64,000 bases of DNA from Exiguobacterium sp. BMC-KP. Lineage in GTDB: Bacteria; Bacillota; Bacilli; Exiguobacteriales; Exiguobacteriaceae. Position 1 is the first letter of the stretch. Every line of letters begins with the position of its first letter. Positions 26,960 to 35,440 of the stretch are shown one piece after another. The notes below the pieces were generated by a model, which searched no databases, was not told the origin of the DNA, and was given only the letters and a program-made list of their open reading frames with translations. The stretch spans positions 1,054,001-1,118,000 of the forward strand of contig NZ_LGIW01000015.1 of NCBI RefSeq assembly GCF_001275385.1, given 5' to 3'. The translations under genes and the position numbers were made by a program.

Positions 26960-28707
26960 CTTTGTGCTCCCATCAGTCCGACTTCATGCGCGATTCTTTT
27001 TCCTAGCTTTTCAATATCAGCTTCTTCACGCATCGTGACAGGTCCATTTATATTGACCGTGACATTAGAACCTGATCCACCCATTTTGCCTTTGCGATAT
27101 TCAGCGTTTTCTTGTTTAGTAAGAATCCCTTCCCCTTCATGAAGATTAGCTCTGTAATCATCTCTAGGAACATACGAAAGACCGAGCGCGTGTGAACCTT
27201 CCCACCAACGTTTATCGCCTTTTTTCATACGTTCTGAAGGCATTCCCTCAATCATCCAACCAAGAAGTCCACGACCACCTTTCGCGCCCTCAGGGAGCCA
27301 CCATCCACCTTTATCGATTTGCTTTTGCATGCCACCTTCTTGACCAATACCAGTTACCTTACCGAGTTTGTCTCCCAACTTGTCGACTTCTTCAATTCCT
27401 TTTCGGATAGAATCAATTTTTTCAGAAATACCTGTCAGGATTCCCCCGAATGAATCAAATGCTTCTTTCGGATCTTTTAAATCAGTGCCTGTCAAAATCT
27501 CGACAAATGATGTAAATGTCTTCCCACTAGACTTCAAAATATCTTCAAGACCATCAAATGTTTTTGATGACCATTCCGTGATGTCGCTCCATGTAATTTC
27601 AACGCCGTCACCTAACCCGAATACATCTTGCAAGAAACCTTGGAATTTACCACTCATCGTACTAGTAAACTGATCCATACCATCTTGATCTTCGAATAAT
27701 TTGTTCATGCTCTTCATCGCTGGACGAATTTCTTCAAGCATGCCTTTCCCGACTGTCGCAAAGACGCCTTGTGTGTTCGATTTCAACTTCTCCCATTGCC
27801 CGGAGGTTGATTCGTTGATTTTTTTAACATATTCTTCTGTAAATCCTTGTTGCCCAAGTAGCTGATCGACGGCTTCGAGGTTGGTCAGCCAGTCATTACT
27901 CGAACTCACACCGGCAGCAGACAATGTCGCACGGGACATGTTGAATCGTTCCGCGATTGACGTCATATCACCGGTCATGACTTCACTGATGGCTGTCTTC
28001 GCACCTTCCATCCCGCCACCCATCGCTTCGGAGGGGTTCTTTGTCGCGAGTCGTTCCGTGATACCAAGACCTTTCGCAATCTGTTCCGGGTCCTTCGTGT
28101 TGTTCAGGAACATCTGCGCCGTGTCCATGAACGGTTGATCCGCGAACATCGATTCCATGCCCTTCGCCTTCGTCAGGTCGTAGATCTGTTTTCCGAGCTC
28201 CGGACTTCCACTCAATCCTGTGATACTCATCTGTGTCATCTCAGCCGTCATGGCTGGGGAAATCATGCCGTCGATGATCCCTTTAACCGCGAGACCGCCA
28301 AGGGCGACCCCTGCGACGCCTGCCGCTGCCGTGACGCTCCCGAGCAACCCGATGACGCCACCGAGTCCTGTTGACAAACGTCCCACGGCACTCCGTCCCT
28401 CGTCTCCGATGCGGTTGAATCCGCTCCCGAGTCGTGTCAGGAAATTGCTCGAATGACTCATTTCCTCGTTCGTCTTTTTGACAGCATCCGACATCTTCAG
28501 GAACTTGCCATTCGCATCCCGCAAGCGTCCGTTGGCATCACGGTAGCTTCCGTCTAGTTGATTCGTCGCAGCGGAGACCGTCTTCGTCTTACTTGTCAGC
28601 TCATCCATGCCTCGGGAGGTCTTACGTGCCTGCTGCTCCATGGCGCTGAGTCGACTGGACGCCATGTCTTTTGCGTCGAAGACGACGGTATATCGTTTTT
28701 CTGCCAT
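26956..28707 (-). CDS. Tail tape measure protein
   Basis: 583 residues. The N-terminus is a long coiled coil (MSSSRLSAMEQQARKTSRG-type heptads to about 100), then a Gly/Ala-rich hydrophobic region (about 108-150) and a helical body, ending in GSNVTVNINGPVTMREEADIEKL, a beta-strand motif common at tape-measure C-termini. It fixes tail length; about 580 residues would predict a tail of moderate length. It follows the frameshifted chaperone gene and shares the TAAATGG junction. Confidence 0.88.
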   Translation of the reverse strand: MAEKRYTVVFDAKDMASSRLSAMEQQARKTSRGMDELTSKTKTVSAATNQLDGSYRDANGRLRDANGKFLKMSDAVKKTNEEMSHSSNFLTRLGSGFNRIGDEGRSAVGRLSTGLGGVIGLLGSVTAAAGVAGVALGGLAVKGIIDGMISPAMTAEMTQMSITGLSGSPELGKQIYDLTKAKGMESMFADQPFMDTAQMFLNNTKDPEQIAKGLGITERLATKNPSEAMGGGMEGAKTAISEVMTGDMTSIAERFNMSRATLSAAGVSSSNDWLTNLEAVDQLLGQQGFTEEYVKKINESTSGQWEKLKSNTQGVFATVGKGMLEEIRPAMKSMNKLFEDQDGMDQFTSTMSGKFQGFLQDVFGLGDGVEITWSDITEWSSKTFDGLEDILKSSGKTFTSFVEILTGTDLKDPKEAFDSFGGILTGISEKIDSIRKGIEEVDKLGDKLGKVTGIGQEGGMQKQIDKGGWWLPEGAKGGRGLLGWMIEGMPSERMKKGDKRWWEGSHALGLSYVPRDDYRANLHEGEGILTKQENAEYRKGKMGGSGSNVTVNINGPVTMREEADIEKLGKRIAHEVGLMGAQR

Positions 28708-28926
28708 TTACATCACCCTCCCGATTCCCTTGGATAGTCGTTCCTGTTCTTCTTCAAGTTGTACGATCAACGAAAGAAACGCGATACGCTTTTCGTCTTC
28801 CGACCAGCGAAATGCTTCGTGCGGAGGGATGCCATGCAGACGGAACAGGTGATGATAGAAGAAATCATCCGTAACAGGCTCGTCTTTCAACCTACTCAAT
28901 CCATCTGCCCGCAACCCTCGCATTAG
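28708..28926 (-). CDS. Frameshift extension of tail assembly chaperone (G-T type)
   Basis: 72 codons read only after a -1 shift at 28932-28926; the fusion with the chaperone would be 210 residues. The reading frame has no good independent start (ATG at 28920 has no ribosome site) and contains a conserved-looking DDFFYHHLFRLHGIPPHEAF segment typical of the T part, which contacts the tape measure protein. It ends one base before the tape measure start. Confidence 0.85.
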   Translation of the reverse strand, partial: LMRGLRADGLSRLKDEPVTDDFFYHHLFRLHGIPPHEAFRWSEDEKRIAFLSLIVQLEEEQERLSKGIGRVM

Positions 28927-29339
28927 TTTTTTAGTGCATCGTTTTCCTTCTTCACCTTGTCGAGTCGGATAAAGCCGAGACATTCCTTCGCCGCTTGGTG
29001 GATGACGAGTTCTTCTGCCAACGTGACGACTTTCTTGACGATTTCGGTTGCATCCCATGTCCCAAGTGCTTCATAGAGTTCACCTGTGAACACCGGATTT
29101 TCGTTATGATCGTGAAGGCTCCGTACGACAACAAGGGCATCGAGTCGCTCAACATATACGCTATGCGGCAGTTCTTTTTCTCCCTGTGTCTGTGAAGCTT
29201 CCTTTTCAAGCTCTTTATACAAGGCTTTGTCGAGTTTGACGTAGAACGGGGTATCCGCGAGACCTTTCAGTTCAACCTCGACTTTCACTTCTTCTTCTTG
29301 TCGTTTCAACAACTTCTCGATCAGCGATTGGTTCGCCAT
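28923..29339 (-). CDS. xkdN: Tail assembly chaperone (XkdN-like)
   Basis: 138 residues. It occupies the place of lambda gpG/PBSX XkdN between tube and tape measure genes, and coats the tape measure before tube assembly. Helical C-terminus (VTLAEELVIHQAAKECLGFIRLDKVKKENDALKN) ends at a slippery heptamer, so a minority of ribosomes make a longer fusion. Ribosome site AAGGAGG. Confidence 0.85.
   Translation of the reverse strand: MANQSLIEKLLKRQEEEVKVEVELKGLADTPFYVKLDKALYKELEKEASQTQGEKELPHSVYVERLDALVVVRSLHDHNENPVFTGELYEALGTWDATEIVKKVVTLAEELVIHQAAKECLGFIRLDKVKKENDALKN
28926..28932 (-). other. -1 programmed frameshift site A AAA AAC
   Basis: Seven bases in zero-frame phase A AAA AAC lie immediately before the chaperone stop codon TAA (28925-28923). 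Shifting back one base continues as L-M-R-G-L into the second frame. This is the classical X XXY YYZ form. Confidence 0.88.
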
Positions 29340-29370
29340 ATGTGTTTCCTCCTTCAGTTTTGGAATAAGT

Positions 29371-29394
29371 AAAAAAGAGCGGTTGCCCGCTCTT
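29371..29394 (-). terminator. Internal terminator between tail tube and chaperone genes
   Basis: AAGAGCGG (minus strand 29394-29387) pairs with CCGCTCTT (29382-29375) across GCAA, followed by TTTTTT. The stop codon of the tube gene is within the stem. It probably lowers expression of the chaperone and later genes relative to sheath and tube. Confidence 0.85.
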
Positions 29395-29830
29395 AGTCTC
29401 GATCATCACCGTTCTTCAATTTGATGCCTGTCGCGACGAACGGGAACTCTTTCTTAACGACTTCCCCGACCGTCCAGTTGGCGATGTCGCCTGACGTGAA
29501 CTGGCAATCGATGATTTGGTAGGAGAAGCGCTCACCTGACTCGTAATCCTCGAGCTCTGCGAGGAAATCGATGCGATCCTGCCCTTCTTTATTTAAAGCT
29601 GATAGAAGGAGCTTCTGGAGCGTCGATGTGTATTCGAATCCGGCGATCGTACCAGAAATCTTAATACTTTTGTTTTTGTACTGCGTGACAATATTACGAG
29701 GTACGAGGACATCTTGTTTGTCAATGTCCAACTTGATTTGAATACGGTCGATGTAGGTCAGACGAGTCCCTGTGCTGTAGTAGAGCGCAAGTCCCGTCCC
29801 GAGCATCGTGCGTTTGCCATCGAATGCCAT
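29393..29830 (-). CDS. xkdM: Tail tube protein (XkdM-like, DUF2001)
   Basis: 145 residues, the expected size. Starts MAFDGKRTMLGTGLALYYSTG and carries the YIDRIQIKLDIDKQDV and IDCQFTSGDIANWTVGEVVKKEFPF segments typical of contractile-tail tube proteins. It forms hexameric rings within the sheath. Ribosome site AGGAGG; directly after the sheath gene and before an internal terminator, which fits its need for high copy number. Confidence 0.88.
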   Translation of the reverse strand: MAFDGKRTMLGTGLALYYSTGTRLTYIDRIQIKLDIDKQDVLVPRNIVTQYKNKSIKISGTIAGFEYTSTLQKLLLSALNKEGQDRIDFLAELEDYESGERFSYQIIDCQFTSGDIANWTVGEVVKKEFPFVATGIKLKNGDDRD

Positions 29831-29833
29831 GGA

Positions 29834-30949
29834 TTAAGCACCTCCTGTCGCTGCTGTCGCGGCTACGCTACCGATCTGGAAGTCGATGAAGAACTTCTCA
29901 GCGGCGTCAATGAAGTATCCGCGCGTCAGCAAGTAGATTTTGTCGCCTTCCGACACATAGTCCGGATGCAAGGTCGTTTGTGTTCCTGGTGCGAGTACAC
30001 CTTCGTTGATGAGGGCATCGTTGAAATTGTTGAGCGCACCCGTCAGGATGTCTTGACCTGGTAGATCGTTGTTGATCTTGCCGATGAATCCACTCTCGAT
30101 CGCATCGTTGAGCGTCGTCTGATAGACGGCTGCGTTGTAGGCGATCCGGAGTTTCCCACCAGAGTGGTGCGGCTTGCTCGGGTTCGTGCCTTCGATGACC
30201 TTGCTCGACGTGATCGCCGCTTCCAAGACGACCTGATTGCCGTTATGGATCGGAATCGCGATGCCTGCCGTATACAAGTCTTCACGCTGTGCTTTCGTCA
30301 GACGGCGCTCGACATCCGCGAGGAAATCGATGCTCTGGCGTGTGAGCGAGCCTTGTGTCATGCCACGACCGCCCTGTTTCCCTGCGATCCATGCCGCAAG
30401 TTCTCCAGGCGAGATGGTATTGCCGTCGATGTCGACGCCACCCATTCCGACGTACATGATGTCGCCGTGCTTACCTGTTGCGTACAGGTTCTTGATCGCC
30501 GTGTTGTCCGCGAGTCCTGCCGCACCCCCTGCGACGACGACGAAGTTCTTGCCGTCGAGTGCACCAGCGATACGCCATGCTTTCAGGTCATCGACCTCAT
30601 CCGAGGTCACGTCGCGTCCGACCGTTGCGACATCGAAGTAGTACGGGTCGAGTTGCGCAAGTCCGTCTGCGAGTGTCTCTGCGTCCTTCAAGACGTATGC
30701 CACGATCTGTCGTGCTCCGCCTGCGAAGCAGCGTTTTGCGAACTGATAGTTCGATACGCCAAGTGCTGTGAGTGCCTCCCCGACGTTGTTCAAGGTGACG
30801 ACCATGCCTTTGTTCGCGGCAAGACCGTTCGTGACCATGCCGATGACGCCCCGTTGTCCAGGACGGATGACTTGGTCCTGCATCTTCTCGATGACCATGT
30901 ATAGCCCCGGGAGGATCGGTTCTGGTCCATTCTTGTCCCAATATGCCAT
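29834..30949 (-). CDS. xkdK: Contractile tail sheath protein
   Basis: 371 residues, somewhat shorter than PBSX XkdK. The opening MAYWDKNGPEPILPGLYMVI and the GxxGxxGMVTNG-like and LPGQDILTGALNNFNDALINEGVL segments mark the sheath family. Presence of a sheath makes this a myovirus-type phage. Ribosome site AAAGGAG. Confidence 0.9.
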   Translation of the reverse strand: MAYWDKNGPEPILPGLYMVIEKMQDQVIRPGQRGVIGMVTNGLAANKGMVVTLNNVGEALTALGVSNYQFAKRCFAGGARQIVAYVLKDAETLADGLAQLDPYYFDVATVGRDVTSDEVDDLKAWRIAGALDGKNFVVVAGGAAGLADNTAIKNLYATGKHGDIMYVGMGGVDIDGNTISPGELAAWIAGKQGGRGMTQGSLTRQSIDFLADVERRLTKAQREDLYTAGIAIPIHNGNQVVLEAAITSSKVIEGTNPSKPHHSGGKLRIAYNAAVYQTTLNDAIESGFIGKINNDLPGQDILTGALNNFNDALINEGVLAPGTQTTLHPDYVSEGDKIYLLTRGYFIDAAEKFFIDFQIGSVAATAATGGA

Positions 30950-30964
30950 GTATGTGCTCCTTTC

Positions 30965-31417
30965 CTAATTCAAAAAAGTAGCGACCCGATTGACGACCGG
31001 ACCGCGGGTGATGATCTGTTCTGTCTCCTCATGCCACGTCACCGTCAGCGTGACCGCCCCGACCGTATCGACCGGGTTCTCGATGGCGCGGATCTTCGCA
31101 TCCTGCAAGATGAAGCGTCCGGCGATCGTGTTGTTCTGCGCATAGAGCGGAATCCTGTTGCCTTGCCGTTCTAGGGCATAGAACACCTTCTCGGCGTCCG
31201 CTAAGGCTTGCGACCGTTTCGGTGCGAAGAAGGTCACCGTCGCCATGACGAGCCGTCGTGAGATGGCACTGGCGTGCGGGAGTGCTTCCGATAAAGGAGC
31301 GGACAAGAAAAGGCAACGCTCTGTGAACGTCGCCGGTACTTGGTCCGTATAGAATTTCGTGATGCCCGATTCCGCGCGACAGAAGGCGAGGAACGAGTTT
31401 TGTTTCTGGATCGCCAT
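30965..31417 (-). CDS. Tail completion/terminator-like protein (XkdJ position)
   Basis: 150 residues, beta-rich, not strongly recognised. It lies between the HK97-gp10-like gene and the sheath, the position of XkdJ and tail terminator proteins that cap the tail. Features: FFAPKRSQALADAEKVFYAL helix and a final beta region TVTWHEETEQIITRGPVV. The ribosome site TAGGAGG precedes the ATG. Confidence 0.6.
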   Translation of the reverse strand: MAIQKQNSFLAFCRAESGITKFYTDQVPATFTERCLFLSAPLSEALPHASAISRRLVMATVTFFAPKRSQALADAEKVFYALERQGNRIPLYAQNNTIAGRFILQDAKIRAIENPVDTVGAVTLTVTWHEETEQIITRGPVVNRVATFLN

Positions 31418-31419
31418 GC

Positions 31420-31824
31420 TCAGCCTCCTAACCGACGCTTGACGAGTGCATCGATTTTCTTTTGAATGCCGACCGACATGTATTGCTCGGAAACCGCGAC
31501 CGCGAAGTCGAAGAAATGCGTCGGTTCGACGAATGACTTGCGTCCTGCCGTCCAGTGGCCATCGTTGACGAATTCCGCATAGCCGTTCGTGGTTCCGGCT
31601 TCGACCTCATAGCCATTCTTGCGTTTCTCGAACACGTTGAAGCTATTACCCAGTGAAAAGCTATTCAACATGTCACGGGTGTCGACGAGTTGTTGCCGCA
31701 CGATTTCTTTCCGGGTCTCGGCTAGAAGTTCAGCCCCGACCGCGTCCATGATGAGCGGGATCGCCTTGTCGAAGTCGCCGCGAATCCGGTCCATGTCCCG
31801 TGCAAACTCATCGAATCCATTCAT
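31420..31824 (-). CDS. HK97 gp10-like (XkdI) neck protein
   Basis: 134 residues from the ATG at 31824 (GGGAGG eight bases upstream); the frame is open further up but that part overlaps the previous gene without a site. MNGFDEFARDMDRI at the start and YEVEAGTTNGYAEFVNDGHWTAGR in the middle are characteristic of HK97 gp10-like neck proteins. Confidence 0.8.
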   Translation of the reverse strand: MNGFDEFARDMDRIRGDFDKAIPLIMDAVGAELLAETRKEIVRQQLVDTRDMLNSFSLGNSFNVFEKRKNGYEVEAGTTNGYAEFVNDGHWTAGRKSFVEPTHFFDFAVAVSEQYMSVGIQKKIDALVKRRLGG

Positions 31825-32165
31825 AGCGGTGCCTCCCGCCGAAGCGGACACTCGATATGATGCTGTTTGACCTTGTGCGGCTTCCCAGCGATGTAGACCG
31901 ACCCGTCGATCACGACCTTGTCCCCTTCCAGGAGGTCAGCCGTAATCTTGAAATGCGCGAGGTCGTCCGAAGACGAGACCCGCATGCTATCGGTCTGAAT
32001 GAGCGCTCCCCGCCCTCTGACGAGGTAACAGGGCACGTTCACAGCGTCCGGTGTGATCGGATACGAAAAAGCGTCCTCTGACGGGAGACCATAGCCCCCG
32101 CCCGAAGACGTCTTGTCAAGATGATAGATACTGGCGCGGTCGGAGAGTAGCTTATCGTAACTCAT
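31821..32165 (-). CDS. Head-tail connector, DUF3599 (XkdH-like)
   Basis: 114 residues, mainly beta strands, with DLLEGDKVVIDGSVYIAGKPHKVKQHHIECPL at the C-terminal end, as in head-closure (stopper) proteins. It overlaps its neighbours at both ends by 4 bases (ATGA type), so neck-gene translation is tightly coupled. Weak own ribosome site. Confidence 0.75.
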   Translation of the reverse strand: MSYDKLLSDRASIYHLDKTSSGGGYGLPSEDAFSYPITPDAVNVPCYLVRGRGALIQTDSMRVSSSDDLAHFKITADLLEGDKVVIDGSVYIAGKPHKVKQHHIECPLRREAPL

Positions 32166-32548
32166 AGGTACCGCATCCTAACTTGTGGCGCTTCAGAGGC
32201 GACGGGCTTGACGTAGGATTCGAGCAAGGCTGTGATTTCGGGTTTCCCCCGCAACCCTGCCGAATCTGCCATCGTGTAGCTATAATCACCAATCTTCTCG
32301 CTCTTATAGCCCTTCACCGCGCTCTCATCGAGGGCAGACAGGGCATAGTATTCAGCGAGCTTCTTGCACGCGAGCTTGACGCGGACAGGAACGGTCGGAT
32401 ACTCATTCGTCGGGAACTCATGGTGGACATAATCGAAGATGTCGGCTTCCGCTTGAATGATGTCGTCGGTCAATTGCTGATCCGTGCGCCCCTTGACCGT
32501 GTCGAAGCTGGTATAGGCGCGGAGTTCGCTTGGTGTGATGACGGGCAT
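32162..32548 (-). CDS. Head-tail adaptor, DUF3199/YqbG-like
   Basis: 128 residues, alpha-helical. LRAYTSFDTVKGRTDQQLTDDIIQAEADIFDYV is typical of gp6/gp15-type adaptors that sit beneath the portal. Ribosome site GGAGGGG; its stop overlaps the next gene. Confidence 0.78.
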   Translation of the reverse strand: MPVITPSELRAYTSFDTVKGRTDQQLTDDIIQAEADIFDYVHHEFPTNEYPTVPVRVKLACKKLAEYYALSALDESAVKGYKSEKIGDYSYTMADSAGLRGKPEITALLESYVKPVASEAPQVRMRYL

Positions 32549-32706
32549 CAGACCCCTCCTTCCTGCGTCGCGAGGATCGCGTCAATCAATTGTGCTTTCG
32601 TCAGGCTCGAGCGCCCGGCGATGTTCAAGTCCGTCGCGATCTCGTAGACTTCATCCTTGGTCATCGCGGCCAACTGTTCACGATCGTAAACAGGCTCCTC
32701 ACTCAT
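32548..32706 (-). CDS. Small HeH/Rho-N-like phage protein
   Basis: 52 residues: YDREQLAAMTKDEVYEIATDLNIAGRSSLTKAQLIDAIL is a helix-extended-helix (HeH/LEM/SAP-like) motif, common in small proteins encoded just after major capsid genes. The ATG at 32706 lacks a clear ribosome site but lies 20 bases after the capsid stop, so re-initiation is plausible. Role unknown; may bind DNA or join the capsid. Confidence 0.7.
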   Translation of the reverse strand: MSEEPVYDREQLAAMTKDEVYEIATDLNIAGRSSLTKAQLIDAILATQEGGV

Positions 32707-32725
32707 CAGAGCGAAAGGAGCCGGG

Positions 32726-33658
32726 TCAGGGTGTGACGTCTGCGTCGATGTAAACGAGCGCTTTCGGTGTACGGATGACGAAGTCGACGCTTGAGAGGAC
32801 GAAGTGGTATGTTGCTTGCTTCGCCATCGCTTCAGGACCTTCACCAGTACGCGAGTACTGCACGTCGAATCCAGTGACGACCGTCAAGTTCTCGAGCGGC
32901 GTGAAGAGGACTGTATCTTCGACGATGTGGTCGACGACTTCGATGTCGTAACCGTGAAGACGCGTCAAGACACCATTAACAAGAACTGCATCCCCGAGTG
33001 CTGTAGGGCGAGCAATGACTTCTGCTTGAAGCGCAGTATGCGTCCCGCGACCCATGACCCAAACGAATGTACCAGCACGGAGTTGTTCTGGCGCGACTTT
33101 AATTGGCACGACTTGAAGGTCAGCAATCTTGATTGCACCCGTGACGTCGTGTTTGATCGTGTCTACATTCGTACGAGCAAGTTTAAGGAATCCGTCGTCG
33201 AGCTTGATGAAAGCGTCTGCCGAAGATTTGTCGCCGTTGAACGCGAGGTCTTGCAAATCCGCGCCGAACTGTTGCTGGATCATCGATGCGATGATGTCCT
33301 CGACGTTCTGACCGCGTGAACGCGCTGTGTAGTAGACGTTGTCGTTCTCGAACCATGCGTCTGTGTAGACAGGAACGAGCGAGAACGGAACCGTACGTTC
33401 TTCTGCGTGATCCGTACCATCTGGCGTCGTGTTGATGCCTTGGTGTAATTTCAAGCGGCGTTTTTTGACACCGAGCATGTCGATCGCACCGTTTGCGGAT
33501 TTAGCAGAGTAGTAGTTCAATTTCGCAAGCGTTGACCCCGAAGCGACGACGTCTTGCATGAAAGCACGTCCGTCATCCGCTGGGAGTGTGACGTTGTTTG
33601 ACTTCTTAATATTGTCCATCTGTTTTTGGAGCATTTCAGTAGTGTTCAATGGGTTCAT
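32726..33658 (-). CDS. xkdG: Major capsid protein (XkdG-like)
   Basis: 310 residues. The N-terminal helix with coiled-coil character (TTEMLQKQMDNIKKSNN), then LGVKKRRLKLHQGINTTPDGTDHAEERTVPFSLVPVYTD and the C-terminal VLSSVDFVIRTPKALVYI match the HK97-fold capsid proteins of PBSX/skin phages. The ATG directly abuts AGAGAGG; a TTG three codons on would be better spaced, so the exact start is uncertain. Confidence 0.88.
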   Translation of the reverse strand: MNPLNTTEMLQKQMDNIKKSNNVTLPADDGRAFMQDVVASGSTLAKLNYYSAKSANGAIDMLGVKKRRLKLHQGINTTPDGTDHAEERTVPFSLVPVYTDAWFENDNVYYTARSRGQNVEDIIASMIQQQFGADLQDLAFNGDKSSADAFIKLDDGFLKLARTNVDTIKHDVTGAIKIADLQVVPIKVAPEQLRAGTFVWVMGRGTHTALQAEVIARPTALGDAVLVNGVLTRLHGYDIEVVDHIVEDTVLFTPLENLTVVTGFDVQYSRTGEGPEAMAKQATYHFVLSSVDFVIRTPKALVYIDADVTP

Positions 33659-33666
33659 CCTCTCTC

Positions 33667-34554
33667 TTATCCAAAGTGACTTGCGTATGAAGCTTTATCT
33701 GGGACTTCTGCCTTCTCGACGGCTTCGTGTGAAGCGGGGAGCGGTCGGACAGATAGCTGTTTTTCGAGTTCTGCGATCTTCGCCTGTGCTTTCTCCAGTT
33801 CAGTTACTTCTGGTTCCGCCTCAGGTGCATCGACTTCCGGTTCAGCGGCTTCTGGTGCTTCCGGTTGCGCTGGTTCTTCTTCTTTTGCGACAGGGAGTGC
33901 CGCTTTGAGGAGATCCAATACCTCGCCCTTGAACGAGTCTTTAAACGCGTCGAGTTCTTTCTGCAATTGTTCCTGTGTCATGTCTGTCACCTCCTCTCCC
34001 GGTTCGTCTGGTAGAATCCCCATGTCTTTGAGAACTTCCGTGACGGAATCTTTCACCTTGGCGAGGAATGACTTGCCGTCCTCTGCCTTCTCGATGACCT
34101 CGCCCATGCCAGCGAGTGAGAAGCCTGTGAACTCCCCCTTCTGGATGCCGGACCAGACCTCGTCCGCGACCTTGACTGCCATCACCCATGTGCCTTTGGT
34201 GACCGTCTCGCCACCGAGTTCGAAGTCAGCGGGTGCGATATAGGACTCGATGACATCCCCGACTTGCGAGGTGAAGTCGTGCTGCTTGTCGATTTGGCGG
34301 TAATCCTTGAGGAAGATGTGTGCCGCCTTCTCGATCTCTTCCGCCGTCATGTAGTCGTCGTGTGCGTCCTTGACGAGCGGTTCATAGACGATGCCGTAGG
34401 CAATCTGTTGCGACGCATCCTGCTTGAGGATGTTCATGTCGCGGGAAACGTTTGGCTGTTCCTCACTCTTGGTCAACAAAAAAGACCGCTTGTTAGCAGC
34501 CTTGTCGACAATGGAGACGTGAGAAACGACGAGATTCTTGATTTCACGTGGCAT
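33667..34554 (-). CDS. XkdF-like prohead protease with scaffold-like tail
   Basis: 295 residues from the ATG at 34554, which has AGGAGG six bases upstream. Residues 1-160 match the XkdF/prohead protease domain (NLVVSHVSIVDKAANKR; IDKQHDFTSQVGDVIESYIAP), and residues 170-295 form an acidic, Pro/Glu-rich coiled coil that looks like a fused scaffold. Its likely job is scaffold plus maturation protease of the capsid shell. Confidence 0.8.
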   Translation of the reverse strand: MPREIKNLVVSHVSIVDKAANKRSFLLTKSEEQPNVSRDMNILKQDASQQIAYGIVYEPLVKDAHDDYMTAEEIEKAAHIFLKDYRQIDKQHDFTSQVGDVIESYIAPADFELGGETVTKGTWVMAVKVADEVWSGIQKGEFTGFSLAGMGEVIEKAEDGKSFLAKVKDSVTEVLKDMGILPDEPGEEVTDMTQEQLQKELDAFKDSFKGEVLDLLKAALPVAKEEEPAQPEAPEAAEPEVDAPEAEPEVTELEKAQAKIAELEKQLSVRPLPASHEAVEKAEVPDKASYASHFG

Positions 34555-34564
34555 AGGAGCCCTC

Positions 34565-35440
34565 CTATTCAAATTGTGCGATAACGCCCTGACGGATCGC
34601 GTTCTTCTCTTCAGCCGATAAGCCGAGGATGTTCGGATCTACGACGGGTGTCGTCGTGCAGTGACAGTTGATACGTTGTTTCGCGGATAAGGACGTGTCA
34701 CGCGGATAGCGCGCCAGTTCCCCCTCGACGTCGAAGAAATCGTTGAGTCCCTTCTGTGTCCCGCTGAGTGCGACGTGGGAAGCGCGGGGTTTGTTCTTGC
34801 GTCCTCCGCTGTGCAACCACTCGACGCCTGTGACAGCGGGTGATTGCCGGTAGGCTTCATCGTCCCCGACACTGGCAGCAGTCAGCGTCTCCGTGATGGC
34901 AATGCGTCGTGCCCGCGCGCGGTCGAAGTCCGGTTCATCCTTGAGTGCTTGAATGACGTCATGGACGCTCCCACGTTGTTCTAGGGTGCTTGCGATGACT
35001 TGCGTCACCTTGTTCGCCGTGTTCTGGTCGAGGACACGCCCGAGTTCGTCGCTGTAGGCTTGCATGAAGCGGATGCGACTCGGACTGACCGCTTGGAAGA
35101 CGACGTCCTTATCGATGCGCGCCATCGTCGTGCTGGCGATGTGCGACGCGACTTCTTGCAGGTGTGGCATCAAGGCGAGCGAGACCGCAGGAGCCATCGT
35201 CGTTGTTGCTAAGACGCCCGGCAGTCCCATGCTGAACGCGAACCCCATCGTTTGCCCGACTTCTTCGTAGAAGAGGTTGATTGCCGTGATGTAGTCCTTC
35301 CGGTGCTCCCGCAGGAGCCGAGCCAACACCGCTTCGAGTCCGTTGATCCGTTCAATCAGGTATTCGACCTCTGGGAAGTCCTTCAGCAGACCGCGCAGTT
35401 CATCGTCGTCCGCCTTCGTGATGAAGGAGATGTCACACAT
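34565..35440 (-). CDS. Phage minor head protein (SPP1 gp7/Mu gpF-like)
   Basis: 291 residues from the ATG at 35440, which overlaps the portal stop by 8 bases and has GTGAGG upstream. The C-terminal half carries RARRIAITETLTAASVGDDEAYRQ, EWLHSGGRKNKPRASHVALSG and RINCHCTT, the hallmark of phage head morphogenesis (Mu F-like) proteins. It joins the procapsid near the portal and may be ejected with DNA. Confidence 0.85.
   Translation of the reverse strand: MCDISFITKADDDELRGLLKDFPEVEYLIERINGLEAVLARLLREHRKDYITAINLFYEEVGQTMGFAFSMGLPGVLATTTMAPAVSLALMPHLQEVASHIASTTMARIDKDVVFQAVSPSRIRFMQAYSDELGRVLDQNTANKVTQVIASTLEQRGSVHDVIQALKDEPDFDRARARRIAITETLTAASVGDDEAYRQSPAVTGVEWLHSGGRKNKPRASHVALSGTQKGLNDFFDVEGELARYPRDTSLSAKQRINCHCTTTPVVDPNILGLSAEEKNAIRQGVIAQFE

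Noticed and set aside
28927-29058. Upstream extension of the T-frame of the tail chaperone as an independent gene
   Set aside because: No ribosome site and shadowing of the chaperone gene; the frame is best explained by -1 frameshifting at 28932-28926.
30164-30904. 246-codon plus-strand frame opposite the tail sheath gene
   Set aside because: High-GC complementary-frame artefact rich in Asp/Arg/Cys; the sheath reading is strongly supported.
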